64,000 nt of DNA, from assembly GCA_964016885.1 (NCBI GenBank), contig OZ024744.1:25191930-25255929 (forward strand), given 5' to 3'. This stretch comes from Eledone cirrhosa (lineage: Eukaryota; Mollusca; Cephalopoda; Octopoda; Eledonidae). Below the pieces are notes generated by a model. The model was not told where the DNA came from. It ran no database searches and was given only the letters and a program-made list of their open reading frames with translations. A program made the position numbers and the translations under genes. This document shows, piece after piece, positions 24,038-38,166 of the stretch. Position 1 is the stretch's first letter. Each line of letters begins with the position of its first letter.

Positions 24038-27000
24038 ACTAGTGTACCAGCTCTACTGTCTCTAGTGTAGCAGCTCCACTGTCACTAGTGTACCAGCTCT
24101 ATTGTCTCTAGTGTACCAACTCCACTGTCTCTAGTGTACCAACTCTATTGTCTCTAGTGTACCAGATTTATTGTCTCTAGTGTACCAGCTGTATTGTGTC
24201 TAGTGTACCAGTTCTACTATCACTAGTGTACCAGCTCCACTATCTCTAGTGTACCAACTCTACTGTGTCTAGTGTACCAGCTCTACTGTGTCTAGTGTAC
24301 CAGCTCTATTTTCTCTAGTGTACCAGCCACACTGTCTCTAGTGTAGCTGCACTATAGTCTCTAGTGTACAAGGTCCACTGTTCTCTAGTGTACCAGCTCA
24401 AATCTTTCTAGTGTACCAGCTATACTGTCTCTAGTGTACCAGCTCTATTGTCTCTAGTGTACAAGCTCTACTGTCTCTAGTGTACCAGCTTCACTGTCTC
24501 TAGTGTACCAGCTCTATTGTCTCTAGTGTACCAGCTCTATTGTCTCTAGTGTACAAGCTTTACTGTCTCTACTGTACCAGCTCCACTGTCACTAGTGTAC
24601 CAGCTCTACTTTTTCTAGTGTACAAGCTCTACTGTCTCTGGTGTACCAGCTCTACTGTCACCTAGTGTACCAGCTCCACTTTCTCTAATGTATCAGCTCT
24701 AATGTCTCTAGTGTACCAGCCACACTGTCTCTAGTGTACCAGCTCTACAGTCTCTAGTGTACCAGCTCCACTGCTTCTAATGTACCATATCTACTGTGTA
24801 TAGTGTACCAGCTCTCTTGTCTCTAATTTTCCAGCTCTGCTGCCTCTAGTGTACCAGATCTATTGTCTCTAGTGTACCAACTCTACTGTCTGTAGTGTAC
24901 CAGCTCCATTGTCTCTAATGTACCAGCTCTGCTGCCTCTAGTCTACCAGATCTATTGTCTCTAGTGTACCAGCTCTATTGTCTCAATGTACCAGCTCTAC
25001 AGTCACTAGTGTACCAACTCTACTGTCTCTACTTTACCAGCGCTATTGTCTCAATGTACCAACTCTACGGTCTCTAATGTACTAGCTCAAGTGTCACTAG
25101 TGTACCAGCTCGACTATCTCTAGTGTAGCAACTCTACTGTCTCTAGTGTACCAGCTGTACTGTCTCTAGTGTACCAAATATGCTGTCTCTAGTGTACCAG
25201 CCCTAGTGTCTCTAGTGTACCATCTCTACTGTCTCTAGTGTACCAGCTCTATTGTGTCTGGTGTACCAGCTCTACTCTCTCTAGTCTACCAGCTCACTGT
25301 CTCTAGTGTACCAGATCTATTGTCTCTAGTGTACCAGCTCCACTGTCTCTCGTGTACCAGCTCTACTGTCTCTCGTGTACCAGCTCTACTGTCTCTAGTG
25401 TACCAGCCACACTGTCTCTAATGTACCTGCTCTACAGTCTCCAGTTTACCAGCTCCAGAGTTTCTAGTGTACCAGATCTACTGTGTCTAGTGTACCAGCT
25501 CTATTGTCTCTAACGTACCAGCTCTGCTGTCTCTAGTGTACCAGCTCCACTGTCCCTAGTGTACCAACCTTACTGTCTCTAGTGTACCAACTCCACTGTC
25601 TCTAGTGTACCAACTCTACTGTCTCTAGTGTACCAGCATTACTGTCTCTAGTGTACCAGCTCTGCTGTCTCTAGAGTACAAGCTCTACTGTCTCTAGTGC
25701 AACAGCTCTACTTTCCCTTGTGTACCAGCTCCACTGTCTCTAGTGTACCAGCTCTAGTGTCTCTAGTGTACCAGCTCTATTGTCCCTAGTGTATCAGCTC
25801 TATTGTCTCTAGTGTACAAGCTCTGCTGTCTCTAATGTACCAGCTCCACTGTCTCTAGTGTACCAGCTCTAGTATCTCTGGTGTACCAACACTATTGTCT
25901 CTAGTGTAGCAGCTCTTGTCTCTCTAGTGTAGCAGCTCTAGTGTCTCTAGTGTACCAGCTCTACTGTCTCTAGTGTACCAGCTCTACTGTCTCTAGTGTA
26001 CCAGCTCCACTGTCTCTAGTGTACCAAATCTACTGTCTCTAGTGTACCAACTCCACTGTCTATAGTGTACCAACTCTACTATCTCTAGTGTGCCAGCACT
26101 ACTGTCTCTAGTGTAGCAGCTCTCCTGTCTCTAGTGTACCAGCTCTATTGTCTCTAGTGTACCAGCTCTACTCTCACTAGTGTACCAACCCTACTGTCTC
26201 TAGTGTACCAGCTCTATTGTCTCTAGTGTACCAGCTGTATTGTCTCTAATGTACCAGCTCTATTGTCTCTAGTGTACAAGCTCTGCTGTCTCTAATGTAC
26301 CAGCTCCACTGTCTCTAGTGTTCCAGCTCTAGTAACTCTGGTGTACCAACTCTATGGTCTCTAGTGTACCAGCTATTGTCTCTCTAGTGTAGCAGCTCTA
26401 GTGTCTCTAGTGTACCAGCTCTACTGTCTCTAGTGTACCAGCTCTACTGTCTCTAGTGTACCAGCTCCACTGTCTCTAGTGTACCAAATCTACTGTCTCT
26501 AGTGTACCAACTCCACTGTCTATAGTGTTCCAGCTCTACTGTCTCTAGTGTAATCAGCTCTATTGTCTCTAGTGTACCAACTCTACTGTCTCTAGTGTAC
26601 CAGCTCTATTGTCTCTAGTGTACCAGCTGTATTGTCTCTAGTGTACCAGCTATATTGTCTCTAGTGTACCAGCTCTACTGTATCTAGTGTAATCAGCTCT
26701 ATTGTCTCTAGTGTACCAACTCTACTATCTCTAGTGTACCAGCTCTACTGTGTCTAGTGTACCAGCTCCACTGTCTGTAGTGTACCAGCTCTACTGTGTC
26801 TAGTGTACCAGCACTACTGTCTCTAGTGTACCAGCTCTACTGTCTCTAGTTTACCAGCTCTATTGTCTCTAGTGGACCAGCTCTAGTGGCTCTAGTGTAC
26901 CAGCTCTATTGTCTCTAGCGTACCAGCCACACTGTCTCTGGTGTACCAGCTCCACAGTTTCTAGTGTACCAGCTCTGCTGCCTGTAGGGTACCAGATCTA

Positions 27001-30000
27001 TTGTCACTAGTGTACCAGCTCCACTGTCTCTAGTGTACCAGCTCTACTGTCTCTATTGTACCAGCTCTACTATTTCTAGTGTACCAACTCTATTGTCTCT
27101 AGTGTACCAGCTCTTGTGTCTCTAGTGTACCAGCTCTAGAGTCTCTAGTGTACCAGCTCTACTGTCTCTAGTGTACCAGCTCTACTGTCTCTAGTGTAGC
27201 AGCTCCACTGTCACTAGTGTACCAGCTCTATTGTCTCTAATGTACCAACTCCACTGTCTCTAGTGTACCAACTCTATTGTCTCTAGTGTACCAGCTCCAC
27301 TGTCTCTAGTTTACCAGATCTATTGTCACTAGTGTACCAGCTCCACTGTCTCTAGTGTACAAGCTCTACTGTCTCTATTGTACCAGCTCTACTATCTCTA
27401 GTGTACCAACTCTATTGTCACTAGTGTACCAGCTCTATTGTTTTTAGTGTACCAGCTCTATTGTCTCTAGTGTTCCAGCTCTTCTGTCACCAGTGTACCA
27501 ACTCTATTGTCTCTAGTGTACCAGATTTATTGTCTCTAGTGTACCAGCTGTATTGTGTCTAGTGTACCAGTTCTACTATCACTAGTGTACCAGCTCCACT
27601 ATCTCTAGTGTACCAACTCTACTGTGTCTAGTGTACCAGCTCTACTGTGTCCAGTGTACCAGCTCCACTGTCTGTAGTGTACCAGCTCTACTGTGTCTAG
27701 TGTACCAGCTCTATTGTCTCTAGTGTACCAGCCACACTGTCTCTAGTGTACCTGCACTACAGTCTCTAGTGTACAAGGTCCACTGTTCTCTAGTGTACCA
27801 GCTCAAATATTTCTAGTGTACCAGCTCTACTGTCTCTAGTGTACCAGCTCTATTGTCTCTAGTGTACAAGCTCTACTGTCTCTAGTGTACCAGCTCCACT
27901 GTCTCTAGTGTACCAGCTCCACTGTCTCTAGTGTACCAGCTCTATTGTCTCTAGTGTACCAGCTCTATTGTCTCTAGTGTACAAGCTTTACTGTCTCTAC
28001 TGTACCAGCTCCACTGTCACTAGTGTACCAGCTCTACTTTTTCTAGTGTACAAGCTCTACTGTCTCTGGTGTACCAGCTCTACTGTCACTAGTGTACCAG
28101 CTCCACTTTCTCTAATGTATCAGCTCTACTGTCTCTAGTGTACCAGCCACACTGTCTCTAGTGTACCAGCTCTACAGTCTCTAGTGTACCAGCTCCACTG
28201 TGTATAGTGTACCAGCTCTCTTGTCTCTAATTTACCAGCTCTGCTGCCTCTAGTGTACCAGATCTATTGTCTCTAGTGTACCAACTCTACTGTCTGTAGT
28301 GTATCAGCTCCATTGTCTCTAGTGTACCAGCTCTATTGTCTCAATGTACCAGCTCTACAGTCACTAGTGTACCAACTCTACTGTCTCTACTGTACCAGTT
28401 CTATTGTCTCAATGTACCAACTCTACGGTCTCTAATGTACTAGCTCATGTGTCACTAGTGTACCAGCTCGACTATCTCTAGTGTAGCAACTCTACTGTCT
28501 CTTGTGTACCAGCTCTACTGTCTCTAGTGTACCAAATATGCTGTCTCTAGTGTACCAGACCTAGTGTCTCTAGTGTACCAGCTCTACTGTCTCTAGTGTA
28601 CCAGCTTTATTGTGTCTGGTGTACCAGATCTACTCTCTCTCGTCTACCAGCTCACTGTCTCTCGTGTACTAGATCTATTGTCTCTACTTGTACCAGCTCC
28701 ACTTACTCTAGTGTACCAGCTGTATTGCCTCTAGTGCACCAGCTCCACTGTCTCTCGTGTACCAGCTCTACTGTCTCTCGTGTACCAGCTCTACTGTCTC
28801 TAGTGTACCAACTCCACTGTCTCTCGTGTACCAGCTCTACTGTCTCCCGTGTACCAGCTCTACTGTCTCTAGTGTACGAGCCACACTGTCTCTAGTGTAC
28901 CTGCTCTACAGTCTCCAGTTTACCAGCTCCAGAGTTTCTAGTGTACCAGATCTACTGTGTCTAGTGTACCAGCTCTATTGTCACTAACGTACCAGCTCTG
29001 CTGCCTCTAGTGTACCAGATCTATTGTCTCTAGTGTACCAGCTCTACTGTCTCTAGTGTAATCAGCTCTATTGTCTCTAGTGTACCAGCTCTACTGTCTC
29101 TAGTGTACCAACTCTACTGTCTGTAGTGTACCAGCTCTATTGTCTCTATTGTACCAACTCTACTGTCTCTAGTGTACCAGCTCTAGTGTCACTAGTGTAC
29201 CAGCTCCACTGTCTCTAGTGTACCAGCTCTACTGTCTCTAGTGTACCAGCTCTACTGTCTCTAGTGTACCAGCTCTACTGTCTCTCGTGTACCAGATCCA
29301 TTGTATCTAGTGTACCAACTCTACTGTCTCTAGTGTACCAGCTCTATTGTCTCTAGTGTACCAGCTCAACTCTCTCTAGTGTATCAACTCTACTGTCTCT
29401 AGTGTACCAGCTCTATTGTCTCTAGTGTACCAGCTCTACTGTCTCTAGTGTAATGTGCTCTATTGTCTCTAGTGTACCAACTCTACTGTCTCTAGTGTAC
29501 CAGCTCTATTGTCTCCAGTGTACCAGCTCTTCTGTCACCAGTGTACCAACTCTATTGTCTCTAGTGTACCAGCTCTATTGTCTCTAGTGTACCAGCAGTA
29601 TTGTGTCTAGTATACCAACTCTACTATCACTAGTGTACCAGCTCCACTATCTTTAGTGTAACAGCTCTAGAGTCTCTAGTGTACCAGCTCTACTGTCTCT
29701 GGTGTACCAGCTCTACTGTCTCTAGTGTAGCAGCTCCACTGTCACTAGTGTACCAGCTCCACTGTCTCTAGTGTACCAAGTCTATTGTCTCTAGTGTACC
29801 AACTCCACTGTCTCTAGTGTACCAACTCTACTGTCTCTAGTGTACAAGCTCTACTGTCTCTAGTGTACCAGATCTATTGTCTCTAGTGTACCAGCTCCAC
29901 TGTCTCTAGTGTACCAGCTCTACTGTATCTATTGTACCAGCTCTACTAACTCTAGTGTACCAGCACTACTGTCAATAGTGCACCAGCTACACTGTTCTCT

Positions 30001-31857
30001 AGAGTACCAGCTCAAAACTTTCTAGTGTACCAGCTCTACTGTCTCTAGTGTACCAGCTCTATTGTCTCTAGTGTACAAGCTCTACTGTCTCTAGTGTACC
30101 AGCTCCACTGTCTCTAGTGTACCAGCTCTATCGTCTCTAGTGTACCAGCTCTATTGTCTCTAGTGTACAAGCTTTACTGTCTCTAGTGTACCAGCTCCAC
30201 TGTCACTAGTGTACCAGCTCTACTGTCTCTAGTGTACCAGCTATACTTTTTCTAGTGTACAAGCTCTACTGTCTCTAGTGTACCAGCACTACTGTCAATA
30301 GTCCACCAGCTCCACTTTCTCTAATGTACCAGCTCTACTATCTCTAGTGTACCAGCTACACTGTCTCTAGTGTACCAGCTCCACTGTTTCTAGTGTACCA
30401 GATCTACTGTGTATAGTGTACCATCTCTATTGTCTCTAACTTACCAGCTCTGCTGCCTCTAGTGTACCAGATCTATTGTCTCTAGTCTACCAGCCACACT
30501 GCCTCTGGTGTACCAGCACTACAGTCTCTAGTGTAACAGGTCCACTGTTCTCTAGTGTACCAGCTCCACAGTTTCTAGTGTACCAGCTCTATTGTCTCTA
30601 GTGTACCAGCTCTATTGTCTCTAGTGTACAAGCTCTACTGTCTCTAGAGTACCAGCTCCACTGTCACTAGAGTACCAGCTCTACTGTCTCTAGTGTACCA
30701 GCTCTACTGTCTCTATTGTACCAGCTCTACTATCTCTAGTGTACCAACTCTATTGTCTCTAGTGTACCAGCTCTTGTGTCTCTAGTGTACCAGCTCTAGA
30801 GTCTCTAGTGTACCAAATCTACTGTGTCTAGTGTACCAGCTCTATTGTCTCTAATGTACCAGGTCTGCTGTTTCTAGTGTACAAGCTCTACTGTCTCTAG
30901 TGTACCAGATCTATTGTCACTAGTGTACCAGCTCCACTGTCTCTAGTGTACCAGCTCTACTGTCTCTAGTGTTCCAGCTCTACTGTCTCTATTGTACCAG
31001 CTCTACTATCTCTAGTGTACCATCTCTATTGTCTCTAGTGTACCAACTCTGCTGTCTCTAGTGTACCGGCTCTACTGTCTCTAGTGTACCAGCTCTACTG
31101 TCTCTCGTGTACCAGCTCTATTGTCTCTAGTGTACCAGCTCAAATCTCTCTAGTGTACCAACTCTACTGTCTCTAGTGTACCAGCTCTATTGTCTCTAGT
31201 GTACCAGCTCTACTGTCTCTAGTGTAATCAGCTCTATTGTCTCTAGTGTACCAGCTCTACTGTCTCTAGTGTACCAGCTCCATGGGATCTAGTGTACCAG
31301 CTCCACTGTCTGTAGTGTACCAGCTCTACTGTGTCTAGTGTACCAGCTCTATTGTCTCTAGTGTACCAGCCACACTGTCTCTAGTGTACCAGCACTACAG
31401 TCTCTAGTGTACAAGGTCCACTGTTCTCTAGTGTACCAGCTCAAATCTTTCTACTGTACCAGCTCGACTGTCTCTAGTGTACCAGCTCTATTGTCTCTAG
31501 TGTACAAGCTCTACTGTCTCTAGTGTACCAGCTCCACTGTCTCTAGTGTACCAGTTCTATTGTCTCTAGTGTACAAGCTTTACTGTCTCTAGTGTACCAG
31601 CTCCACTGTCACTAGTGTACCAGCTCTGCTTTTTCTAGTGTACAAGCTCTACTTTCTCTAGTGTACCAGCTCTACTGTCACTAGTGTACCAGCTCCACTT
31701 TCTCTGATGTACCAGCTCTACTGTCTCTAGTGTACCAGCAACACTGTCTCTAGTGTACCAGCTCCACAGTCTCTAGTGTACCAGCTCCACTGTTTCTAGT
31801 GTACCAGATATATTGTGTATAGTGTACCATCTCTATTGTCTTTAATTTACCAGCTCT
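24038..31857. repeat. Mosaic segment with 1.4-kb related blocks
   Basis: About 340 units. Blocks about 24.17-25.53 kb and 27.53-29.00 kb are related at a spacing that drifts from 3,369 to 3,358 and then to about 3,474 bp, through gains and losses of whole units, so this is an older duplication than those on either side. Bases 26.41-26.94 kb resemble 21.32-21.86 kb at a spacing of 5,086 bp. The part from 29 to 31.8 kb uses the same unit types but shows no long near-identical copy that I could find. Confidence 0.6.
25795..26528. repeat. 20-unit (460-bp) duplication
   Basis: Bases 25795-26068 and 26255-26528 align at a spacing of exactly 460 bp (20 units), with the rare units GTACAAGCTCTGCTG and GTAGCAGCTCTAG in the same order. 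Several substitutions separate them near 26.31-26.38 kb, so the event is not among the most recent. Confidence 0.75.
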
Positions 31858-34044
31858 GCTGCCTCTAGTGTACCAGATCTATTGTCTCTAGTGTACCAGC
31901 TCTATTGTCTCAATGTACCAGGTCTACAGTCACTAGTGTACCAACTCTACTGTCTCTACTGTACCAGCTCTATTGTCTCAAGTGTACCAACTCTACAGTC
32001 TCTAATGTACTAGCTCAAGTGTCACTAGTGTACCAGCTCGACTATCTCTAGTGTAGCAACTCTACTGTCTCTAATGTACCTGCTCTATTGTCTCTAGTGT
32101 ACCAGCTCTACTGTCTCTAGTGTACCAAATATGCTGTCTCTAGTGTACCAGCCCTAGTGTCTCTAGTGTACCAGCTCTACTGTCTCTAGTGTACCAGCTC
32201 TATTGTGTCTGGTGTACCAGCTCTACTCTCTCTAGTGTAGCAGCTCACTGTCTCTAGTGTACCAGCATTATTGTCTCTACTTGTGCCAGCTCCACTTACT
32301 CTAGTGTACCAGCTCTATTGTCTCTAGTGTACCAGCTCTATTGTCTCTAGTGTACCAGCTCTATTGTCTCTAGTGTACCAGCTCCACTGTCACTAGTGTA
32401 CCAGCTCTACTTTTTCTAGTGTACAAGCTCCACTGTCACTAGTGTACCAGCTCAAATCTTTCTAGTGTACCAGCTCTACTGTCTCTAGTGTACCAGCTCT
32501 ATTGTCTCTAGTGTACCAGCTCTATTGTCTCTAGTGTACCAGTTCCACTGTCACAAGTGTACCAGCTCTACTTTTTCTAGTGTACAAGCTCTACTGTCTC
32601 TAGTGTACCAGCTCTATTGTCACTAGTGTACCAGCTCCACTTTCTCTAGTGTACCAACTCTATTGTCTCTAGTGTACCAGCTCTATTGTCTCTAGTGTAC
32701 CAGCTCCACTGTCACAAGTGTACCAGCTCTACTTTTTCTAGTGTACAAGCTCTACTGTCTCTAGTGTACCAGCTCTATTGTCACTAGTGTACCAGCTCCA
32801 CTTTCTCTAGTGTACCAACTCTACTGTCTCTAGTGTACCAGCCACACTGTCTCTAGTGTACCAGCTCTACAGTCTCTAGTGTACCAGCTCCACTGTTTCT
32901 AGTGTACCAGATCTACTGTGTATAGTGTACCAGATCTATTGTCTCTAGTGTACCAATTCTACTGTCTGTAGTTTACCAGCTCCATTTTCTCTAATGTACC
33001 AGCTCTGCTGCCTCTAGTCTAGCAGATCTATTGTCTCTAGTGTACCAGCTCTACTGTCTCTAGTGTACCAACTCTACTGTCTCTAGTGTACCAGCTCTAG
33101 TCTCTCTGGTGTACCAGCTCGACTATCTCTAGTGTAGCAACACTACAGTCAGTAGTGTACCAACTCTACTGTCTCTACTGTATCAGCTCTATTGTCTCTA
33201 GTGTACCAACTCTACTGTCTCTAGTGTACCAGCTCTACTGTCTCTATTGTACCAGCTCTACTGTCTCTCGTGTACCAGCTCCATCGTATCTAGTGTACCA
33301 ACTCTACTGTCTCTAGTGTACCAGTTCTATTGTCTCTAGTGTACCAGCTCTACTGTCTCTAGTGTACCAGCTCTACTGTCTCTAGTGTAATCAGCTCTAT
33401 TGTCTCTAGTGTACCAACTCTACTGTCTCTACTGTACCAGCTCTATTGTCTCTAGTGTACCAGCTCTACTGTCTCTAGTGTAATCAGCTCTATTGTCTCT
33501 AGTGTACCAGCTCTACTGTCTCTAGTGTATCAGCTCTATTGTCTCTAGTGTACCAGCTCTATTGTCTCTAGTGTACCAGCTGTATTGTGTGTAGTGTACC
33601 AGCTCTACTATCACTAGTGTACCAGCTCCACTATCTCTAGTGTACCAACTCTACTGTGTCTAGTGTACCAGCTCTACTGTATCTAGTGTACCAGCTCTAT
33701 TGTCTCTAGTGTACCAGCTACACTGTCTCTGGTGTACCAGCACTACAGTCTCTAGTGTACAAGGTCCACTGTTCTCTAGTGTACCATCTCCACTGTCACT
33801 AGTGTACCAGCTCTACTGTCTCTCGTGTACCAACTCTACTGTCTCTAATGTACCAGCCACACTGTATCTAGTGTACCTGCTCTACAGTCTCTAGTTTACC
33901 AGCTCCAGAGTTTCTAGTGCACCAAATCTACTGTGTCTAGTGTACCAGCTCTATTGTCTCTAATGTACCAGGTCTGCTGCCTCTAGTGTACCAGATCTAA
34001 TGTATCTAGTGTACCAGCTCTACTGTCTCTAGTGTACCAGCTCT
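31858..34044. repeat. 2,187-bp block, copy 1
   Basis: Matches 34045-36231 at a constant spacing of 2,187 bp (95 units plus 2 bases). Left identity starts at 31848 and the copies stop matching at 34045 against 36232, so they are directly adjacent. I saw no difference between the two copies in the segments compared, making this one of the most recent exchanges here, or an assembly duplication. Confidence 0.88.
32502..32823. repeat. Seven-unit (161-bp) tandem duplication
   Basis: Bases 32502-32662 and 32663-32823 are adjacent copies 161 bp apart, each with the unusual CACAAGTGTACC unit followed by a CTTTTTCTAG unit. One T/C difference near 32.53 kb was seen. The pair is inherited in the larger copies at about 34.69-35.01 and 38.79-39.11 kb. 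Confidence 0.85.
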
Positions 34045-36231
34045 GCTGCCTCTAGTGTACCAGATCTATTGTCTCTAGTGTACCAGCTCTATTGTCTCAA
34101 TGTACCAGGTCTACAGTCACTAGTGTACCAACTCTACTGTCTCTACTGTACCAGCTCTATTGTCTCAAGTGTACCAACTCTACAGTCTCTAATGTACTAG
34201 CTCAAGTGTCACTAGTGTACCAGCTCGACTATCTCTAGTGTAGCAACTCTACTGTCTCTAATGTACCTGCTCTATTGTCTCTAGTGTACCAGCTCTACTG
34301 TCTCTAGTGTACCAAATATGCTGTCTCTAGTGTACCAGCCCTAGTGTCTCTAGTGTACCAGCTCTACTGTCTCTAGTGTACCAGCTCTATTGTGTCTGGT
34401 GTACCAGCTCTACTCTCTCTAGTGTAGCAGCTCACTGTCTCTAGTGTACCAGCATTATTGTCTCTACTTGTGCCAGCTCCACTTACTCTAGTGTACCAGC
34501 TCTATTGTCTCTAGTGTACCAGCTCTATTGTCTCTAGTGTACCAGCTCTATTGTCTCTAGTGTACCAGCTCCACTGTCACTAGTGTACCAGCTCTACTTT
34601 TTCTAGTGTACAAGCTCCACTGTCACTAGTGTACCAGCTCAAATCTTTCTAGTGTACCAGCTCTACTGTCTCTAGTGTACCAGCTCTATTGTCTCTAGTG
34701 TACCAGCTCTATTGTCTCTAGTGTACCAGTTCCACTGTCACAAGTGTACCAGCTCTACTTTTTCTAGTGTACAAGCTCTACTGTCTCTAGTGTACCAGCT
34801 CTATTGTCACTAGTGTACCAGCTCCACTTTCTCTAGTGTACCAACTCTATTGTCTCTAGTGTACCAGCTCTATTGTCTCTAGTGTACCAGCTCCACTGTC
34901 ACAAGTGTACCAGCTCTACTTTTTCTAGTGTACAAGCTCTACTGTCTCTAGTGTACCAGCTCTATTGTCACTAGTGTACCAGCTCCACTTTCTCTAGTGT
35001 ACCAACTCTACTGTCTCTAGTGTACCAGCCACACTGTCTCTAGTGTACCAGCTCTACAGTCTCTAGTGTACCAGCTCCACTGTTTCTAGTGTACCAGATC
35101 TACTGTGTATAGTGTACCAGATCTATTGTCTCTAGTGTACCAATTCTACTGTCTGTAGTTTACCAGCTCCATTTTCTCTAATGTACCAGCTCTGCTGCCT
35201 CTAGTCTAGCAGATCTATTGTCTCTAGTGTACCAGCTCTACTGTCTCTAGTGTACCAACTCTACTGTCTCTAGTGTACCAGCTCTAGTCTCTCTGGTGTA
35301 CCAGCTCGACTATCTCTAGTGTAGCAACACTACAGTCAGTAGTGTACCAACTCTACTGTCTCTACTGTATCAGCTCTATTGTCTCTAGTGTACCAACTCT
35401 ACTGTCTCTAGTGTACCAGCTCTACTGTCTCTATTGTACCAGCTCTACTGTCTCTCGTGTACCAGCTCCATCGTATCTAGTGTACCAACTCTACTGTCTC
35501 TAGTGTACCAGTTCTATTGTCTCTAGTGTACCAGCTCTACTGTCTCTAGTGTACCAGCTCTACTGTCTCTAGTGTAATCAGCTCTATTGTCTCTAGTGTA
35601 CCAACTCTACTGTCTCTACTGTACCAGCTCTATTGTCTCTAGTGTACCAGCTCTACTGTCTCTAGTGTAATCAGCTCTATTGTCTCTAGTGTACCAGCTC
35701 TACTGTCTCTAGTGTATCAGCTCTATTGTCTCTAGTGTACCAGCTCTATTGTCTCTAGTGTACCAGCTGTATTGTGTGTAGTGTACCAGCTCTACTATCA
35801 CTAGTGTACCAGCTCCACTATCTCTAGTGTACCAACTCTACTGTGTCTAGTGTACCAGCTCTACTGTATCTAGTGTACCAGCTCTATTGTCTCTAGTGTA
35901 CCAGCTACACTGTCTCTGGTGTACCAGCACTACAGTCTCTAGTGTACAAGGTCCACTGTTCTCTAGTGTACCATCTCCACTGTCACTAGTGTACCAGCTC
36001 TACTGTCTCTCGTGTACCAACTCTACTGTCTCTAATGTACCAGCCACACTGTATCTAGTGTACCTGCTCTACAGTCTCTAGTTTACCAGCTCCAGAGTTT
36101 CTAGTGCACCAAATCTACTGTGTCTAGTGTACCAGCTCTATTGTCTCTAATGTACCAGGTCTGCTGCCTCTAGTGTACCAGATCTAATGTATCTAGTGTA
36201 CCAGCTCTACTGTCTCTAGTGTACCAGCTCT
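34045..36231. repeat. 2,187-bp block, copy 2
   Basis: Direct tandem copy of 31858-34044. From 34288 onward it also matches a further copy starting at 38387, 4,099 bp to the right. That gives three versions of about 1.9 kb of sequence (32.10-34.04, 34.29-36.23 and 38.39-40.33 kb). Confidence 0.88.
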
Positions 36232-38166
36232 ACTGTCTCTAGTGTACCAACTCTACTGTCTGTAGTGTTCCAGCTCTATTGTCTCTAGTATACCAACTCT
36301 ACTGTCTCTAGTGTACCAGCTCAAGTGTCACTAGTGTACCAGCTCCACTGTCTCTAGTGTACCAACTCTGCTGTCTCTAGTGTACCAGCTCTACTGTCTC
36401 TAGTGTACCAGCTCTACTGTCTCTCGCGTACCAGCTCCATTGTATCTAGTGTACCAACTCTACTGTCTCTAGTGTACCAGCTCTATTGTCTCTAGTGTAC
36501 CAGCTCTACTATCACTAGTGTACCAGCTCCACTATCTCTAGTGTACCAACTCTACTGTGTCTAGTGTACCAGCTCTACTGTGTCTAGTGTACCAGCTCCA
36601 CTGTCTGTAGTGTACCAGCTCTACTGTGTCGAGTGTACCAGCTCTATTGTCTCTAGTGTACCAGCCACACTGTCTCTAGTGTACCAGCACTATAGTCTCT
36701 AGTGTACAAGGTCCACTGTTCTCTAGTGTACCAGCTCAAATCTTTCTAGTGTACCAGCTCCACTGTCTCTATTGTACCAGCTCTATTGTCTTTAGTGTAC
36801 AAGTTCTATTGTCTCTAGTGTACCAGCTCTATTGTCTCTAGTGTACCAGCTCCACTGTCACTAGTGTTCCAGCTCTACTTTATCTAGTGTACAAGCTCTA
36901 TTGTCTCTAGTGTACCAGCTCTATTGTCTCTAGTGTACCAGCTCCACTGTCACTAGTGTACCAGCTCTACTTTTTCTAGTGTACAAGCTCCACTGTCACT
37001 AGTGTACCAGCTCAAATCTTTCTAGTGTACCAGCTCTACTGTCTCTAGTGTACCAGCTCTATTGTCTCTAGTGTACCAGCTCTATTGTCTCTAGTGTACC
37101 AGCTCCATTGTCACTAGTGTACCAGCTCTACTTTTTCTAGTGTACAAGCTCTACTGTCTCTAGTGTACCAGCTCTATTGTCACTAGTGTACCAGCTCCAC
37201 TTTCTCTAGTGTACCAACTCTACTGTCTCTAGTGTACCAGCCACACTGTCTCTAGTGTACCAGCTCTACAGTCTCTAGTGTACCAGCTCCACTGTTTCTA
37301 GTGTACCAGATCTACTGTGTATAGTGTACCAGCTCTATTGTCTCTAATTTACCAGCTCTGCTGCCTCTAGTGTACCAGATCTATTGTCTCTAGTGTACCA
37401 ATTCTACTGTCTGTAGTGTACCAGCTCCATTTTCTCTAATGTACCAGCTCTGCTGCCTCTAGTCTAGCAGATCTATTGTCTCTAGTGTACCAGCTCTACT
37501 GTCTCTAGTGTACCAACTCTACTGTCTCTAGTGTACCAGCTCTAGTCTCTCTAGTGTACCAGCTCGACTATCTCTAGTGTAGCAACACTACAGTCAGTAG
37601 TGTACCAACTCTACTGTCTCTACTGTATCAGCTCTACTGTCTCTAGTGTACCAGCTCTACTGTCTCTCGTGTACCAGCTCCATTGTATCTAGTGTACCAA
37701 CTCTACTGTCTGTAGTGTACCAGCTCCATTATCTCTAATGTACCAGCTCTGCTGCCTCTAGTCTACCAGATCTATTGTCTCTAGTGTACCAGCTCTACTG
37801 TCTCTAGTGTACCAACTCTACTGTCTCTAGTGTACCAGCTCTAGTGTCTCTAGTGAACCAGCTCGACTATCTCTAGTGTAGCAACTCTACAGTCACTAGT
37901 GTACCAACACTACTGTCTCTACTGTACCAGCTCTACTGTCTCTCGTGTACCAGCTCCATTGTATCTAGTGTACCAACTCTACTGTCTCTAGTGTACCAGT
38001 TCTATTGTCTCTAGTGTACCAGCTCAACTCTCTCTAGTGTACCAACTCTACTGTCTCTAGTGAACCAGCTCTACTGTCTCTAGTGTACCAGCTCTACTGT
38101 CTCTAGTGTAATCAGCTCTATTGTCTCTAGTGTACCAACTCTACTGTCTCTAGTGTACCAGCTCTA
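34288..38166. repeat. 3.88-kb block, copy 1 (4,099-bp spacing)
   Basis: Aligns with 38387-42265 at a spacing of 4,099 bp (178 units plus 5 bases), checked at CCAAATATG (34312 and 38411) and near the right end at the GTAATCAG unit. A 220-bp segment at 38167-38386 separates the two copies; it is itself part of a local 323-bp duplication. The block contains all of 34288-36231 from the 2,187-bp pair. Confidence 0.85.
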
